Origin: Plasmopara viticola | Taxonomy: Eukaryota; Oomycota; Peronosporomycetes; Peronosporales; Peronosporaceae | DNA length: 64,000 nucleotides | Assembly (NCBI GenBank): GCA_001695595.3 | Contig: MBPM02000051.1 | Location: forward strand, 496,001 to 560,000 | Direction of reading: 5' to 3' | In this document: positions 32,435 through 43,519 of the stretch, piece after piece | How positions within the stretch are numbered: position 1 is the stretch's first letter | Layout: every line of letters starts with the position of its first letter | Notes under the pieces: model-generated | What the model was told of the DNA's origin: nothing | Seen by the model: only the letters and a program-made list of their open reading frames with translations | Databases searched by the model: none | Position numbers and translations under genes: made by a program

Positions 32435-32505
32435 TCCCATATAGTCTAGGCGGTTAGGATAGCTGGCCCACCCAGTAGACCCGGGTTCGAGTCCCGGTGT
32501 GGGAA
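32435..32505 (+). pseudogene. tRNA-Glu-like, 5-nt anticodon loop
   Basis: A flank reduced to TATATAATC. Confidence 0.88.
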
Positions 32506-32803
32506 CATTGTACTTATTGCTGCTACGTTTGAAGCGGATATTCATACTACCAACTCATGCGCTCTTTTTTAGAGAGCTTGGTCTGCTTGGATCTATAGTT
32601 TTTACTCACGACTTCGGTATCTTTTTGTAAAATGTTTGCATTCGCGCTAGATGCTTAACGAGGTGCCAGATTCGAGTGCATACGTTGCAAGTGCTTGTGA
32701 TGAGATAAGATTGACAGAAAGAGCTTTTCTTTGTCCAAATAGACTTTGCGTGTGTGATGGTTGAACGTGTTTTTATAAATCTAAAAGTTTTTTCTGTCAG
32801 CCT

Positions 32804-32873
32804 TCCATATAGTCTAGGCGGTTAGGATAGCTGGCCCACCCAGTAGACCCGGGTTCGAGTCCCGGTGTGGGAA
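32804..32873 (+). pseudogene. tRNA-Glu-like, 5-nt loop, one acceptor base missing
   Basis: 70 nt: CCC reduced to CC in the acceptor, shifting its pairing. Possibly a homopolymer sequencing error. Confidence 0.84.
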
Positions 32874-33191
32874 CATTGTACTTATTGCTGCTTAGTTTCG
32901 AAGCGGATATTTATACTACCAACTCATGCGCTCTTTTTTAGGGAGCTTGGTCTGCGTGGGAGCTTGGTCTGCTTGGATCTATAGTTGTTACTCACGACTT
33001 CGGTATCTTTTTGTAAAATGTTTGCATTCGCGCTAGATGCTTAAAGAGGTGCCAGATACGACCGCATACGTTGCAAGTGCTTGTGATGAGATAAGATTGA
33101 CAGAAAGAGCTTTTCTTTGTCCAAATAGACTTTGCGTGTGTGCGATGGTTGTACGTGTTTATATAATCTAAAAGTTTTTTCCTGTCAGCCT

Positions 33192-33262
33192 TCCCATATA
33201 GTCTAGGCGGTTAGGATAGCTGGCCCACCCAGTAGACCCGGGTTCGAGTCCCGGTGTGGGAA
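33192..33262 (+). pseudogene. tRNA-Glu-like, 5-nt anticodon loop
   Basis: Standard short-loop form, A flank TATATAATC. Confidence 0.88.
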
Positions 33263-33560
33263 CATTGTACTTATTGCTGCTACGTTTGAAGCGGATATTC
33301 ATACTACCAACTCATGCGCTCTTTTTTAGAGAGCTTGGTCTGCTTGGATCTATAGTTTTTACTCACGACTTCGGTATCTTTTTGTAAAATGTTTGCATTC
33401 GCGCTAGATGCTTAACGAGGTGCCAGATTCGAGCGCATACGTTGCAAGTGCTTGTGATGAGATAAGATTGACAGAAAGAGCTTTTCTTTGTCCAAATAGA
33501 CTTTGCGTGTGTGATGGTTGAACGTGTTTTATAAATCTAAAAGTTTTTTTCTGTCAGCCT

Positions 33561-33631
33561 TCCCATATAGTCTAGGCGGTTAGGATAGCTGGCCCACCCA
33601 GTAGACCCGGGTTCGAGTCCCGGTGTGGGAA
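33561..33631 (+). pseudogene. tRNA-Glu-like, 5-nt anticodon loop
   Basis: Standard short-loop form, B flank. Confidence 0.88.
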
Positions 33632-33951
33632 CATTGTACTTATTGCTGCTTAGTTTCGAAGCGGATATTTATACTACCAACTCATGCGCTCTTTTTTAGG
33701 GAGCTTGGTCTGCGTGGGAGCTTGGTCTGCTTGGATCTATAGTTGTTACTCACGACTTCGGTATCTTTTTGTAAAATGTTTGCATTCGCGCTAGATGCTT
33801 AAAGAGGTGCCAGATACGACCGCATACGTTGCAAGTGCTTGTGATGAGATAAGATTGACAGAAAGGAGCTTTTCTTTGTCCAAATAGACTTTGCGTGTGT
33901 GCGATGGTTGTACGTGTTTATATAAATCTAAAAGTATTTTCCTGTCAGCCT

Positions 33952-34022
33952 TCCCATATAGTCTAGGCGGTTAGGATAGCTGGCCCACCCAGTAGACCCG
34001 GGTTCGAGTCCCGGTGTGGGAA
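33952..34022 (+). pseudogene. tRNA-Glu-like, 5-nt anticodon loop
   Basis: A flank with AAAGTATTTTCC, as at 29000. Confidence 0.88.
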
Positions 34023-34322
34023 CATTGTACTTATTGCTGCTACTTTTGAAGCGGATATTCATACTACCAACTCATGCGCTCTTTTTTAGAGAGCTTGGTC
34101 TGCTTGGATCTATAGTTTTTACTCACGACTTCGGTATCTTTTTGTAAAATGTTTGCATTCGCGCTAGATGCTTAACGAGGTGCCAGATTGAGCGCATACG
34201 TTGCAAGTGCTTGTGATGAGATAAGATTGACAGAAAGAGCTTTTCTTTGTCCAAATAGACTTTGCGTGTGTGTGATGGTTGAACGTGTTTTTATAAATCT
34301 AAAAGTTTTTTTCTGTCAGCCT

Positions 34323-34393
34323 TCCCATATAGTCTAGGCGATTAGGATAGCTGGCCCACCCAGTAGACCCGGGTTCGAGTCCCGGTGTGGGAA
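34323..34393 (+). pseudogene. tRNA-Glu-like, 5-nt anticodon loop
   Basis: GCGATTAGG D loop, B flank. Confidence 0.88.
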
Positions 34394-34710
34394 CATTGTA
34401 CTTATTGCTGCTTAGTTTCGAAGCGGATATTTATACTACCAACTCATGCGCTCTTTTTTAGGGAGCTTGGTCTCGTGGGAGCTTGGTTGCTGGATCTATA
34501 GTTGTTACTCACGACTTCGGTATCTTTTTGTAAAATGTTTGCATTCGCGCTAGATGCTTAAAGAGGTGCCAGATACGACCGCATACGTTGCAAGTGCTTG
34601 TGATGAGATAAGATTGACAGAAAGAAGCTTTTCTTTGTCCAAATAGACTTTGCGTGTGTGCGATGGTTGTACGTGTTTATATCAATCTAAAAGTTTTTTC
34701 CTGTCAGCCT

Positions 34711-34781
34711 TCCCATATAGTCTAGGCGGTTAGGATAGCTGGCCCACCCAGTAGACCCGGGTTCGAGTCCCGGTGTGGGAA
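34711..34781 (+). pseudogene. tRNA-Glu-like, 5-nt anticodon loop
   Basis: Standard form, A flank TATATCAA; its spacer has lost several single bases (GTCTCGTGGGAGCTTGGTTGC). Confidence 0.88.
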
Positions 34782-35079
34782 CATTGTACTTATTGCTGCT
34801 ACTTTTGAAGCGGATATTCATACTACCAACTCATGCGCTCTTTTTTAGAGAGCTTGGTCTGCTTGGATCTATAGTTTTTACTCACGACTTCGGTATCTTT
34901 TTGTAAAATGTTTGCATTCGCGCTAGATGCTTAACGAGGTGCCAGATTCGAGTGCATACGTTGCAAGTGCTTGTGATGAGATAAGATTGACAGAAAGAGC
35001 TTTTCTTTGTCCAAATAGACTTTGCGTGTGTGATGGTTGAACGTGTTTTTATAAATCTAAAAGTTTTTTCTGTCAGCCT

Positions 35080-35150
35080 TTCCATATAGTCTAGGCGGTT
35101 AGGATAGCTGGCCCACCCAGTAGACCCGGGTTCGAGTCCCGGTGTGGGAA
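35080..35150 (+). pseudogene. tRNA-Glu-like, 5-nt anticodon loop
   Basis: Acceptor TTCCATA, B flank. Confidence 0.87.
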
Positions 35151-35469
35151 CATTGTACTTATTGCTGCTTAGTTTCGAAGCGGATATTTATACTACCAAC
35201 TCATGCGCTCTTTTTTAGGGAGCTTGGTCTGCGTGGGAGCTTGGTCTGCTTGGATCTATAGTTGTTACTCACGACTTCGGTATCTTTTTGTAAAATGTTT
35301 GCATTCGCGCTAGATGCTTAAAGAGGTGCCAGATACGACCGCATACGTTGCAAGTGCTTGTGATGAGATAAGATTGACAGAAAGAGCTTTTCTTTGTCCA
35401 AATAGACTTTGCGTGTGTGCGATGGTTGTACGTGTTTATATAAATCTAAAAGTTTTTTCCTGTCAGCCT

Positions 35470-35540
35470 TCCCATATAGTCTAGGCGGTTAGGATAGCTG
35501 GCCCACCCAGTAGACCCGGGTTCGAGTCCCGGTGTGGGAA
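35470..35540 (+). pseudogene. tRNA-Glu-like, 5-nt anticodon loop
   Basis: Standard form, A flank. Confidence 0.88.
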
Positions 35541-35838
35541 CATTGTACTTATTGCTGCTACGTTTGAAGCGGATATTCATACTACCAACTCATGCGCTCT
35601 TTTTTAGAGAGCTTGGTCTGCTTGGATCTATAGTTTTTACTCACGACTTCGGTATCTTTTTGTAAAATGTTTGCATTCGCGCTAGATGCTTAACGAGGTG
35701 CCAGATTCGAGTGCATACGTTGCAAGTGCTTGTGATGAGATAAGATTGACAGAAAGAGCTTTTCTTTGTCCAAATAGACTTTGCGTGTGTGATGGTTGAA
35801 CGTGTTTTATAAATCTAAAAGTTTTTTTCTGTCAGCCT

Positions 35839-35909
35839 TCCCATATAGTCTAGGCGGTTAGGATAGCTGGCCCACCCAGTAGACCCGGGTTCGAGTCCCG
35901 GTGTGGGAA
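35839..35909 (+). pseudogene. tRNA-Glu-like, 5-nt anticodon loop
   Basis: Standard form, B flank (GTTTTATAAA). Confidence 0.88.
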
Positions 35910-36227
35910 CATTGTACTTATTGCTGCTTAGTTTCGAAGCGGATATTTATACTACCAACTCATGCGCTCTTTTTTAGGGAGCTTGGTCTGCGTGGGAGCT
36001 TGGTCTGCTTGGATCTATAGTTGTTACTCACGACTTCGGTATCTTTTTGTAAAATGTTTGCATTCGCGCTAGATGCTTAAAGAGGTGCCAGATACGACCG
36101 CATACGTTGCAAGTGCTTGTGATGAGATAAGATTGACAGAAAGAGCTTTTCTTTGTCCAAATAGACTTTGCGTGTGTGCGATGGTTGTACGTGTTTATAT
36201 AAATCTAAAAGTTTTTCCTGTCAGCCT

Positions 36228-36298
36228 TCCCATATAGTCTAGGCGGTTAGGATAGCTGGCCCACCCAGTAGACCCGGGTTCGAGTCCCGGTGTGGGAA
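36228..36298 (+). pseudogene. tRNA-Glu-like, 5-nt anticodon loop
   Basis: Standard form, A flank. Confidence 0.88.
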
Positions 36299-36598
36299 CA
36301 TTGTACTTATTGCTGCTACTTTTGAAGCGGATATTCATACTACCAACTCATGCGCTCTTTTTTAGAGAGCTTGGTCTGCTTGGATCTATAGTTTTTACTC
36401 ACGACTTCGGTATCTTTTTGTAAAATGTTTGCATTCGCGCTAGATGCTTAACGAGGTGCCAGATTTGAGCGCATACGTTGCAAGTGCTTGTGATGAGATA
36501 AGATTGACAGAAAGAGCTTTTCTTTGTCCAAATAGACTTTGCGTGTGTGTGATGGTTGAACGTGTTTTTATAAATCTAAAAGTTTTTTCTGTCAGCCT

Positions 36599-36668
36599 TC
36601 CCATATAGTCTAGGCGTTAGGATAGCTGGCCCACCCAGTAGACCCGGGTTCGAGTCCCGGTGTGGGAA
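36599..36668 (+). pseudogene. tRNA-Glu-like, 5-nt loop, D loop one base short
   Basis: 70 nt: GCGTTAGG instead of GCGGTTAGG, removing one G of the A-box GG. B flank. Confidence 0.85.
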
Positions 36669-36987
36669 CATTGTACTTATTGCTGCTTAGTTTCGAAGCG
36701 GATATTTATACTACCAACTCATGCGCTCTTTTTTGGGGAGCTTGGTCTTCGTGGGAGCTTGGTTTGCGTGGATCTATAGTTGTTACTCACGACTTCGGTA
36801 TCTTTTTGTAAAATGTTTGCATTCGCGCTAGATGCTTAAAGAGGTGCCAGATACGACCGCGTACGTTGCAAGTGCTTGTGATGAGATAAGATTGACAGAA
36901 AGAAGCTTTTCTTTGTCCAAATAGACTTTCCGTGTGTGCGATGGTTGTACGTGTTTATATAATCTAAAAGTTTTTTCCTGTCAGCCT

Positions 36988-37058
36988 TCCCATATAGTCT
37001 AGGCGGTTAGGATAGCTGGCCCACCCAGTAGACCCGGGTTCGAGTCCCGGTGTGGGAA
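36988..37058 (+). pseudogene. tRNA-Glu-like, 5-nt anticodon loop
   Basis: Standard form, A flank TATATAATC. Confidence 0.88.
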
Positions 37059-37356
37059 CATTGTACTTATTGCTGCTACTTTTGAAGCGGATATTCATAC
37101 TACCAACTCATGCGCTCTTTTTTAGAGAGCTTGGTCTGCTTGGATCTATAGTTTTTACTCACGACTTCGGTATCTTTTTGTAAAATGTTTGCATTCGCGC
37201 TAGATGCTTAACGAGGTGCCAGATTCGAGTGCATACGTTGCAAGTGCTTGTGATGAGATAAGATTGACAGAAAGAGCTTTTCTTTGTCCAAATAGACTTT
37301 GCGTGTGTGATGGTTGAACGTGTTTTATAAATCTAAAAGTTTTTTTCTGTCAGCCT

Positions 37357-37426
37357 TCCATATAGTCTAGGCGGTTAGGATAGCTGGCCCACCCAGTAGA
37401 CCCGGGTTCGAGTCCCGGTGTGGGAA
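37357..37426 (+). pseudogene. tRNA-Glu-like, 5-nt loop, one acceptor base missing
   Basis: 70 nt, CCC reduced to CC; B flank. Confidence 0.84.
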
Positions 37427-37745
37427 CATTGTACTTATTGCTGCTTAGTTTCGAAGCGGATATTTATACTACCAACTCATGCGCTCTTTTTTAGGGAGCT
37501 TGGTCTGCGTGGGAGCTTGGTCTGCTTGGATCTATAGTTGTTACTCACGACTTCGGTATCTTTTTGTAAAATGTTTGCATTCGCGCTAGATGCTTAAAGA
37601 GGTGCCAGATACGACCGCATACGTTGCAAGTGCTTGTGATGAGATAAGATTGACAGAAAGAGCTTTTCTTTGTCCAAATAGACTTTGCGTGTGTGCGATG
37701 GTTGTACGTGTTTATATAAATCTAAAAGTTTTTTCCTGTCAGCCT

Positions 37746-37816
37746 TCCCATATAGTCTAGGCGGTTAGGATAGCTGGCCCACCCAGTAGACCCGGGTTCG
37801 AGTCCCGGTGTGGGAA
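37746..37816 (+). pseudogene. tRNA-Glu-like, 5-nt anticodon loop
   Basis: Standard form, A flank. Confidence 0.88.
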
Positions 37817-38113
37817 CATTGTACTTATTGCTGCTACTTTGAAGCGGATATTCATACTACCAACTCATGCGCTCTTTTTTAGAGAGCTTGGTCTGCTTGG
37901 ATCTATAGTTTTTACTCACGACTTCGGTATCTTTTTGTAAAATGTTTGCATTCGCGCTAGATGCTTAACGAGGTGCCAGATTCGAGCGCATACGTTGCAA
38001 GTGCTTGTGATGAGATAAGATTGACAGAAAGAGCTTTTCTTTGTCCAAATAGACTTTGCGTGTGTGATGGTTGAACGTGTTTTTATAAATCTAAAAGTTT
38101 TTTCTGTCAGCCT

Positions 38114-38184
38114 TCCCATATAGTCTAGGCGATTAGGATAGCTGGCCCACCCAGTAGACCCGGGTTCGAGTCCCGGTGTGGGAA
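38114..38184 (+). pseudogene. tRNA-Glu-like, 5-nt anticodon loop
   Basis: GCGATTAGG, B flank. Confidence 0.88.
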
Positions 38185-38503
38185 CATTGTACTTATTGCT
38201 GCTTAGTTTCGAAGCGGATATTTATACTACCAACTCATGCGCTCTTTTTTAGGGAGCTTGGTCTGCGTGGGAGCTTGGTCTGCTTGGATCTATAGTTGTT
38301 ACTCACGACTTCGGTATCTTTTTGTAAAATGTTTGCATTCGCGCTAGATGCTTAAAGAGGTGCCAGATACGACCGCATACGTTGCAAGTGCTTGTGATGA
38401 GATAAGATTGACAGAAAGAGCTTTTCTTTGTCCAAATAGACTTTGCGTGTGTGCGATGGTTGTACGTGTTTATATAAATCTAAAAGTTTTTTCCTGTCAG
38501 CCT

Positions 38504-38574
38504 TCCCATATAGTCTAGGCGGTTAGGATAGCTGGCCCACCCAGTAGACCCGGGTTCGAGTCCCGGTGTGGGAA
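38504..38574 (+). pseudogene. tRNA-Glu-like, 5-nt anticodon loop
   Basis: Standard form, A flank. Confidence 0.88.
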
Positions 38575-38875
38575 CATTGTACTTATTGCTGCTACTTTTG
38601 AAGCGGATATTCATACTACCAACTCATGCGCTCTTTTTTAGAGAGCTTGGTCTGCTTGGATCTATAGTTTTTACTCACGACTTCGGTATCTTTTTGTAAA
38701 ATGTTTGCATTCGCGCTAGATGCTTAACGAGGTGCCAGATTCGAGCGCATACGTTGCAAGTGCTTGTGATGAGATAAGATTGACAGAAAGGAGCTTTTCT
38801 TTGTCCAAATAGACTTTGCGTGTGTGTGATGGTTGAACGTGTTTTTATAAATCTAAAAGTTTTTTCTGTCAGCCT

Positions 38876-38946
38876 TCCCATATAGTCTAGGCGGTTAGGA
38901 TAGCTGGCCCACCCAGTAGACCCGGGTTCGAGTCCCGGTGTGGGAA
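38876..38946 (+). pseudogene. tRNA-Glu-like, 5-nt anticodon loop
   Basis: Standard form, B flank. The next spacer is eroded by single-base losses (CTTTTTGGGAGC), shortening both the T-run and the unit (383 nt). Confidence 0.88.
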
Positions 38947-39258
38947 CATTGTACTTATTGCTGCTTAGTTTCGAAGCGGATATTTATACTACCAACTCAT
39001 GCGCTCTTTTTGGGAGCTTGGTCTCGTGGGAGCTTGGTTGCGGATCTATAGTTGTTACTCACGACTTCGGTATCTTTTTGTAAAATGTTTGCATTCGCGC
39101 TAGATGCTTAAAGAGGTGCCAGATACGACGCATACGTTGCAAGTGCTTGTGATGAGATAAGATTGACAGAAAGAAGCTTTTCTTTGTCCAAATAGACTTT
39201 GCGTGTGTGCGATGGTTGTACGTGTTTATATAATCTAAAAGTTTTTTCCTGTCAGCCT

Positions 39259-39329
39259 TCCCATATAGTCTAGGCGGTTAGGATAGCTGGCCCACCCAGT
39301 AGACCCGGGTTCGAGTCCCGGTGTGGGAA
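39259..39329 (+). pseudogene. tRNA-Glu-like, 5-nt anticodon loop
   Basis: Standard form, A flank TATATAATC. Confidence 0.88.
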
Positions 39330-39629
39330 CATTGTACTTATTGCTGCTACTTTTGAAGCGGATATTCATACTACCAACTCATGCGCTCTTTTTTAGAGAG
39401 CTTGGTCTGCTTGGATCTATAGTTTTTACTCACGACTTCGGTATCTTTTTGTAAAATGTTTGCATTCGCGCTAGATGCTTAACGAGGTGCCAGATTCGAG
39501 TGCATACGTTGCAAGTGCTTGTGATGAGATAAGATTGACAGAAAGGAGCTTTTCTTTGTCCAAATAGACTTTGCGTGTGTGTGATGGTTGTACGTGTTTT
39601 ATAAATCTAAAAGTTTTTTCTGTCAGCCT

Positions 39630-39700
39630 TCCCATATAGTCTAGGCGATTAGGATAGCTGGCCCACCCAGTAGACCCGGGTTCGAGTCCCGGTGTGGGAA
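39630..39700 (+). pseudogene. tRNA-Glu-like, 5-nt anticodon loop
   Basis: GCGATTAGG; flank is a mosaic (GTACGTGTTTTATAAA). Confidence 0.88.
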
Positions 39701-40019
39701 CATTGTACTTATTGCTGCTTAGTTTCGAAGCGGATATTTATACTACCAACTCATGCGCTCTTTTTTAGGGAGCTTGGTCTGCGTGGGAGCTTGGTCTGCT
39801 TGGATCTATAGTTGTTACTCACGACTTCGGTATCTTTTTGTAAAATGTTTGCATTCGCGCTAGATGCTTAAAGAGGTGCCAGATACGACCGCATACGTTG
39901 CAAGTGCTTGTGATGAGATAAGATTGACAGAAAGAAGCTTTTCTTTGTCCAAATAGACTTTGCGTGTGTGCGATGGTTGTACGTGTTTATATAATCTAAA
40001 AGTTTTTTCCTGTCAGCCT

Positions 40020-40090
40020 TCCCATATAGTCTAGGCGGTTAGGATAGCTGGCCCACCTAGTAGACCCGGGTTCGAGTCCCGGTGTGGGAA
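40020..40090 (+). pseudogene. tRNA-Glu-like, 5-nt anticodon loop
   Basis: CCCACCTAGT, the stem variant also seen at 11699 and 42303. Confidence 0.87.
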
Positions 40091-40389
40091 CATTGTACTT
40101 ATTGCTGCTACTTTCGAAGCGGATATTTATACTACCAACTCATGCGCTCTTTTTTAGAGAGCTTGGTCTGCTTGGATCTATAGTTTTTACTCACGACTTC
40201 GGTATCTTTTTGTAAAATGTTTGCATTCGCGCTAGATGCTTAACGAGGTGCCAGATTCGAGTGCATACGTTGCAAGTGCTTGTGATGAGATAAGATTGAC
40301 AGAAAGAGCTTTTCTTTGTCCAAATAGACTTTGCGTGTGTGATGGTTGTACGTGTTTTTATAAATCTAAAAGTTTTTTCCTGTCAGCCT

Positions 40390-40460
40390 TCCCATATAGT
40401 CTAGGCGGTTAGGATAGCTGGCCCACCCAGTAGACCCGGGTTCGAGTCCCGGTGTGGGAA
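40390..40460 (+). pseudogene. tRNA-Glu-like, 5-nt anticodon loop
   Basis: Standard form; mosaic flank GTACGTGTTTTTATAAA. Confidence 0.88.
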
Positions 40461-40778
40461 CATTGTACTTATTGCTGCTTAGTTTCGAAGCGGATATTTA
40501 TACTACCAACTCATGCGCTCTTTTTTAGGGAGCTTGGTCTGCGTGGGAGCTTGGTCTGCTTGGATCTATAGTTGTTACTCACGACTTCGGTATCTTTTTG
40601 TAAAATGTTTGCATTCGCGCTAGATGCTTAAAGAGGTGCCAGATACGACCGCGTACGTTGCAAGTGCTTGTGATGAGATAAGATTGACAGAAAGAGCTTT
40701 TCTTTGTCCAAATAGACTTTGCGTGTGTGCGATGGTTGTACGTGTTTATATAAATCTAAAAGTTTTTCCTGTCAGCCT

Positions 40779-40849
40779 TCCCATATAGTCTAGGCGGTTA
40801 GGATAGCTGGCCCACCCAGTAGACCCGGGTTCGAGTCCCGGTGTGGGAA
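40779..40849 (+). pseudogene. tRNA-Glu-like, 5-nt anticodon loop
   Basis: Last of the 38-locus run. Its trailer (ACTAATTGCTGC...GAAGCAAAT) matches those after 16276, 18802, 23279 and 25701. Confidence 0.88.
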
Positions 40850-41151
40850 CATTGTACTAATTGCTGCTTAGTTTCGAAGCAAATATTTATACTACCAACT
40901 CATGCGCTCTTTTTTAGAGAGCTTGGTCTGCTTGGATCTATTGTTGTTACTCACGACTTCGGTATCTTTTTGTAAAATGTTTGCATTCGCGCTAGATGCT
41001 TAACGAGGTGCCAGATTGAGCGCATACGTTGCAAGTGCTTGTGATGAGATAAGATTGACAGAAAGAGCTTTTCTTTGTCCAAATAGACTTTGCGTGTGTG
41101 TGTGATGGTTGTACGTGTTTAATAAATCTAAAAGATTTTTCCTGTCAGCCT

Positions 41152-41224
41152 TCCCATATAGTCTAGGCGGTTAGGATAGCTGGCTCTCACCCAGCAGACC
41201 CGGGTTCGAGTCCCGGTGTGGGAA
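41152..41224 (+). tRNA. tRNA-Glu(CUC)
   Basis: Exact consensus gene isolated among short-loop copies; flank TTTAATAAATC. Confidence 0.92.
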
Positions 41225-41541
41225 CATTGTACTTATTGCTGCTTAGTTTCGAAGCGGATATTTATACTACCAACTCATGCGCTCTTTTTTGGGAGCTTGG
41301 TCTCGTGGGAGCTTGGTCTGCTTGGATCTATAGTTGTTACTCACGACTTCGGTATCTTTTTGTAAAATGTTTGCATTCGCGCTAGATGCTTAAAGAGGTG
41401 CCAGATACGACGCATACGTTGCAAGTGCTTGTGATGAGATAAGATTGACAGAAAGAAGCTTTTCTTTGTCCAAATAGACTTTGCGTGTGTGCGATGGTTG
41501 TACGTGTTTATATAAATCTAAAAGTTTTTTCCTGTCAGCCT

Positions 41542-41612
41542 TCCCATATAGTCTAGGCGGTTAGGATAGCTGGCCCACCCAGTAGACCCGGGTTCGAGTC
41601 CCGGTGTGGGAA
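41542..41612 (+). pseudogene. tRNA-Glu-like, 5-nt anticodon loop
   Basis: Standard form, A flank. Confidence 0.88.
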
Positions 41613-41911
41613 CATTGTACTTATTGCTGCTTACTTTCGAAGCGGATATTTATACTACCAACTCATGCGCTCTTTTTTAGGAGCTTGGTCTGCTTGGATC
41701 TATAGTTTTTACTCACGACCTCGGTATCTTTTTGTAAAATGTTTGCATTCGCGCTAGATGCTTAACGAGGTGCCAGATTCGAGCGCATACGTTGCAAGTG
41801 CTTGTGATGAGATAAGATTGACAGAAAGAGCTTTTCTTTGTCCAAATAGACTTTGCGTGTGTGTGATGGTTGTACGTGTTTTATAAATCTAAAAGTTTTT
41901 TCTGTCAGCCT

Positions 41912-41982
41912 TCCCATATAGTCTAGGCGGTTAGGATAGCTGGCCCACCCAGTAGACCCGGGTTCGAGTCCCGGTGTGGGAA
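41912..41982 (+). pseudogene. tRNA-Glu-like, 5-nt anticodon loop
   Basis: Standard form; mosaic flank GTACGTGTTTTATAAA. Confidence 0.88.
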
Positions 41983-42302
41983 CATTGTACTTATTGCTGC
42001 TTAGTTTCGAAGCGGATATTTATACTACCAACTCATGCGCTCTTTTTTAGGGAGCTTGGTCTGCGTGGGAGCTTGGTCTGCTTGGATCTGTAGTTGTTAC
42101 TCACGACTTCGGTATCTTTTTGTAAAATGTTTGCATTCGTGCTAGATGCTTAAAGAGGTGCCAGATACGACCGCATACGTTGCAAGTGCTTGTGATGAGA
42201 TAAGATTGACAGAAAGAAGTTTTTCTTTGTCCAAATAGACTTTGCGTGTGTGCGATGGTTGTACGTGTTTATATAAATCTAAAAGTTTTTTCCTGTCAGC
42301 CT

Positions 42303-42373
42303 TCCCATATTGTCTAGGCGGTTAGGATAGCTGGCCCACCTAGTAGACCCGGGTTCGAGTCCCGGTGTGGGAA
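42303..42373 (+). pseudogene. tRNA-Glu-like, 5-nt anticodon loop
   Basis: Last short-loop copy in the window: CCCACCTAGT plus A9 to T, almost as in the first one at 11699. Confidence 0.87.
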
Positions 42374-42692
42374 CATTGTACTTATTGCTGCTACTTTCGA
42401 AGCGGATATTCATACTACCAACTCATGCGCTCTTTTTTAGAGAGCTTGGTCTGCGTGGGAGCTTGGTCTGCTTGGATCTATAGTTTTTACTCATGACTTC
42501 GGTATCTTTTTGTAAAATGTTTGCATTCGCGCTAGATGCTTAACGAGGTGCCAAATTCGAGCGCATACGTTGCAAGTGCTTGTGATGAGATAAGATTGAC
42601 AGAAAGAAGCTTTTCTTTGTCCAAATAGACTTTGCGTGTGTGCGATGGTTGTACGTGTTTATATAAATCTAAAAGTTTTTTCCTGTCAGCCT

Positions 42693-42765
42693 TCCCATAT
42701 AGTCTAGGCGGTTAAGATAGCTGGCTCTCACCCAGCAGACCCGGGTTCGAGTCCCGGTGTGGGAA
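42693..42765 (+). tRNA. tRNA-Glu(CUC)
   Basis: D arm GTTAAGAT (G-to-A in the D stem). From here every locus keeps the 7-nt CTC loop. Confidence 0.86.
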
Positions 42766-43070
42766 CATTGTACTTATTGCTGCTTAGTTTCGAAGCGGAT
42801 ATTTATACTACCAACTCATGCGCTCTTTTTTTAGAAAGCTTGGTCTGCGTTGATCTATAGTTGTTTCTCACGACTTCGGTATCTTTTTGTTAAATGTCTG
42901 CATTCGCACTAGATGCTTAACGAGGTGCCAAATTCTAGCGCATACGTTGCAAGTGCTTGTGATGAGATAAGATTGACAGAAAGAAGCTTTTCTTTGTCCA
43001 AATAGACTTTGCGTGTGTGCAATGGTTGTACGTGTTTATATAAATCTAAAAGTTTTTTTCCTGTCAGCCT

Positions 43071-43143
43071 TCCCATATAGTCTAGGCGGTTAGGATAGCT
43101 GGCTCTCACCCAGTAGACCCGGGTTCGAGTTCCGGTGTGGGAA
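43071..43143 (+). tRNA. tRNA-Glu(CUC)
   Basis: CCAGT on the 3' anticodon strand with full CTC loop: a possible intermediate toward the short-loop form. T stem has one wobble (TCCGG). Confidence 0.86.
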
Positions 43144-43446
43144 CATTGTACTTATTGCTGCTTAGTTTCGACGCAGATATTTTTACTACCAACTCATGCG
43201 CTCTTTTTTAGCAAGCTTGCTCTGCGTTGGTCTATAGTTGTTACTCACGACTTCGGTATCTTCTTGTAGAATGTTTGCATTCGCGCTAGATGCTTAACGA
43301 GGTGCCAGAGACGACCGCGTACGTCGCAAGCGCTTGTGATGAGATAAGATTGACAGAAAGGAGCTTTTCTTTGTCCAAATAGACTTTGCATGTGTGCGAT
43401 GGTTGTACGTGTTTATATAAATCTAAAGTTTTTTTCCTGTCAGCCT

Positions 43447-43519
43447 TCCCATATAGTCTAGGCGGTTAGGATAGCTGGCTCTCACCCAGCAGACCCGGGT
43501 TCGAGTCCCGGTGTGGGAA
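43447..43519 (+). tRNA. tRNA-Glu(CUC)
   Basis: Exact consensus. Confidence 0.93.

Larger units (their letters stand above)
28236..40849 (+). repeat. Alternating A/B dimer, ~760 bp higher-order repeat
   Basis: A units have GTACGTGTTTATAT before the gene and follow a TTAGTTTCG trailer; B units have GAACGTGTTTTTATAAA and lack one 17-bp spacer repeat. Spacings alternate ~389 and ~370 nt for most of the region. The alternation slips at 29375-30138 and 31659-32435, where two units of one kind adjoin. Confidence 0.85.
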
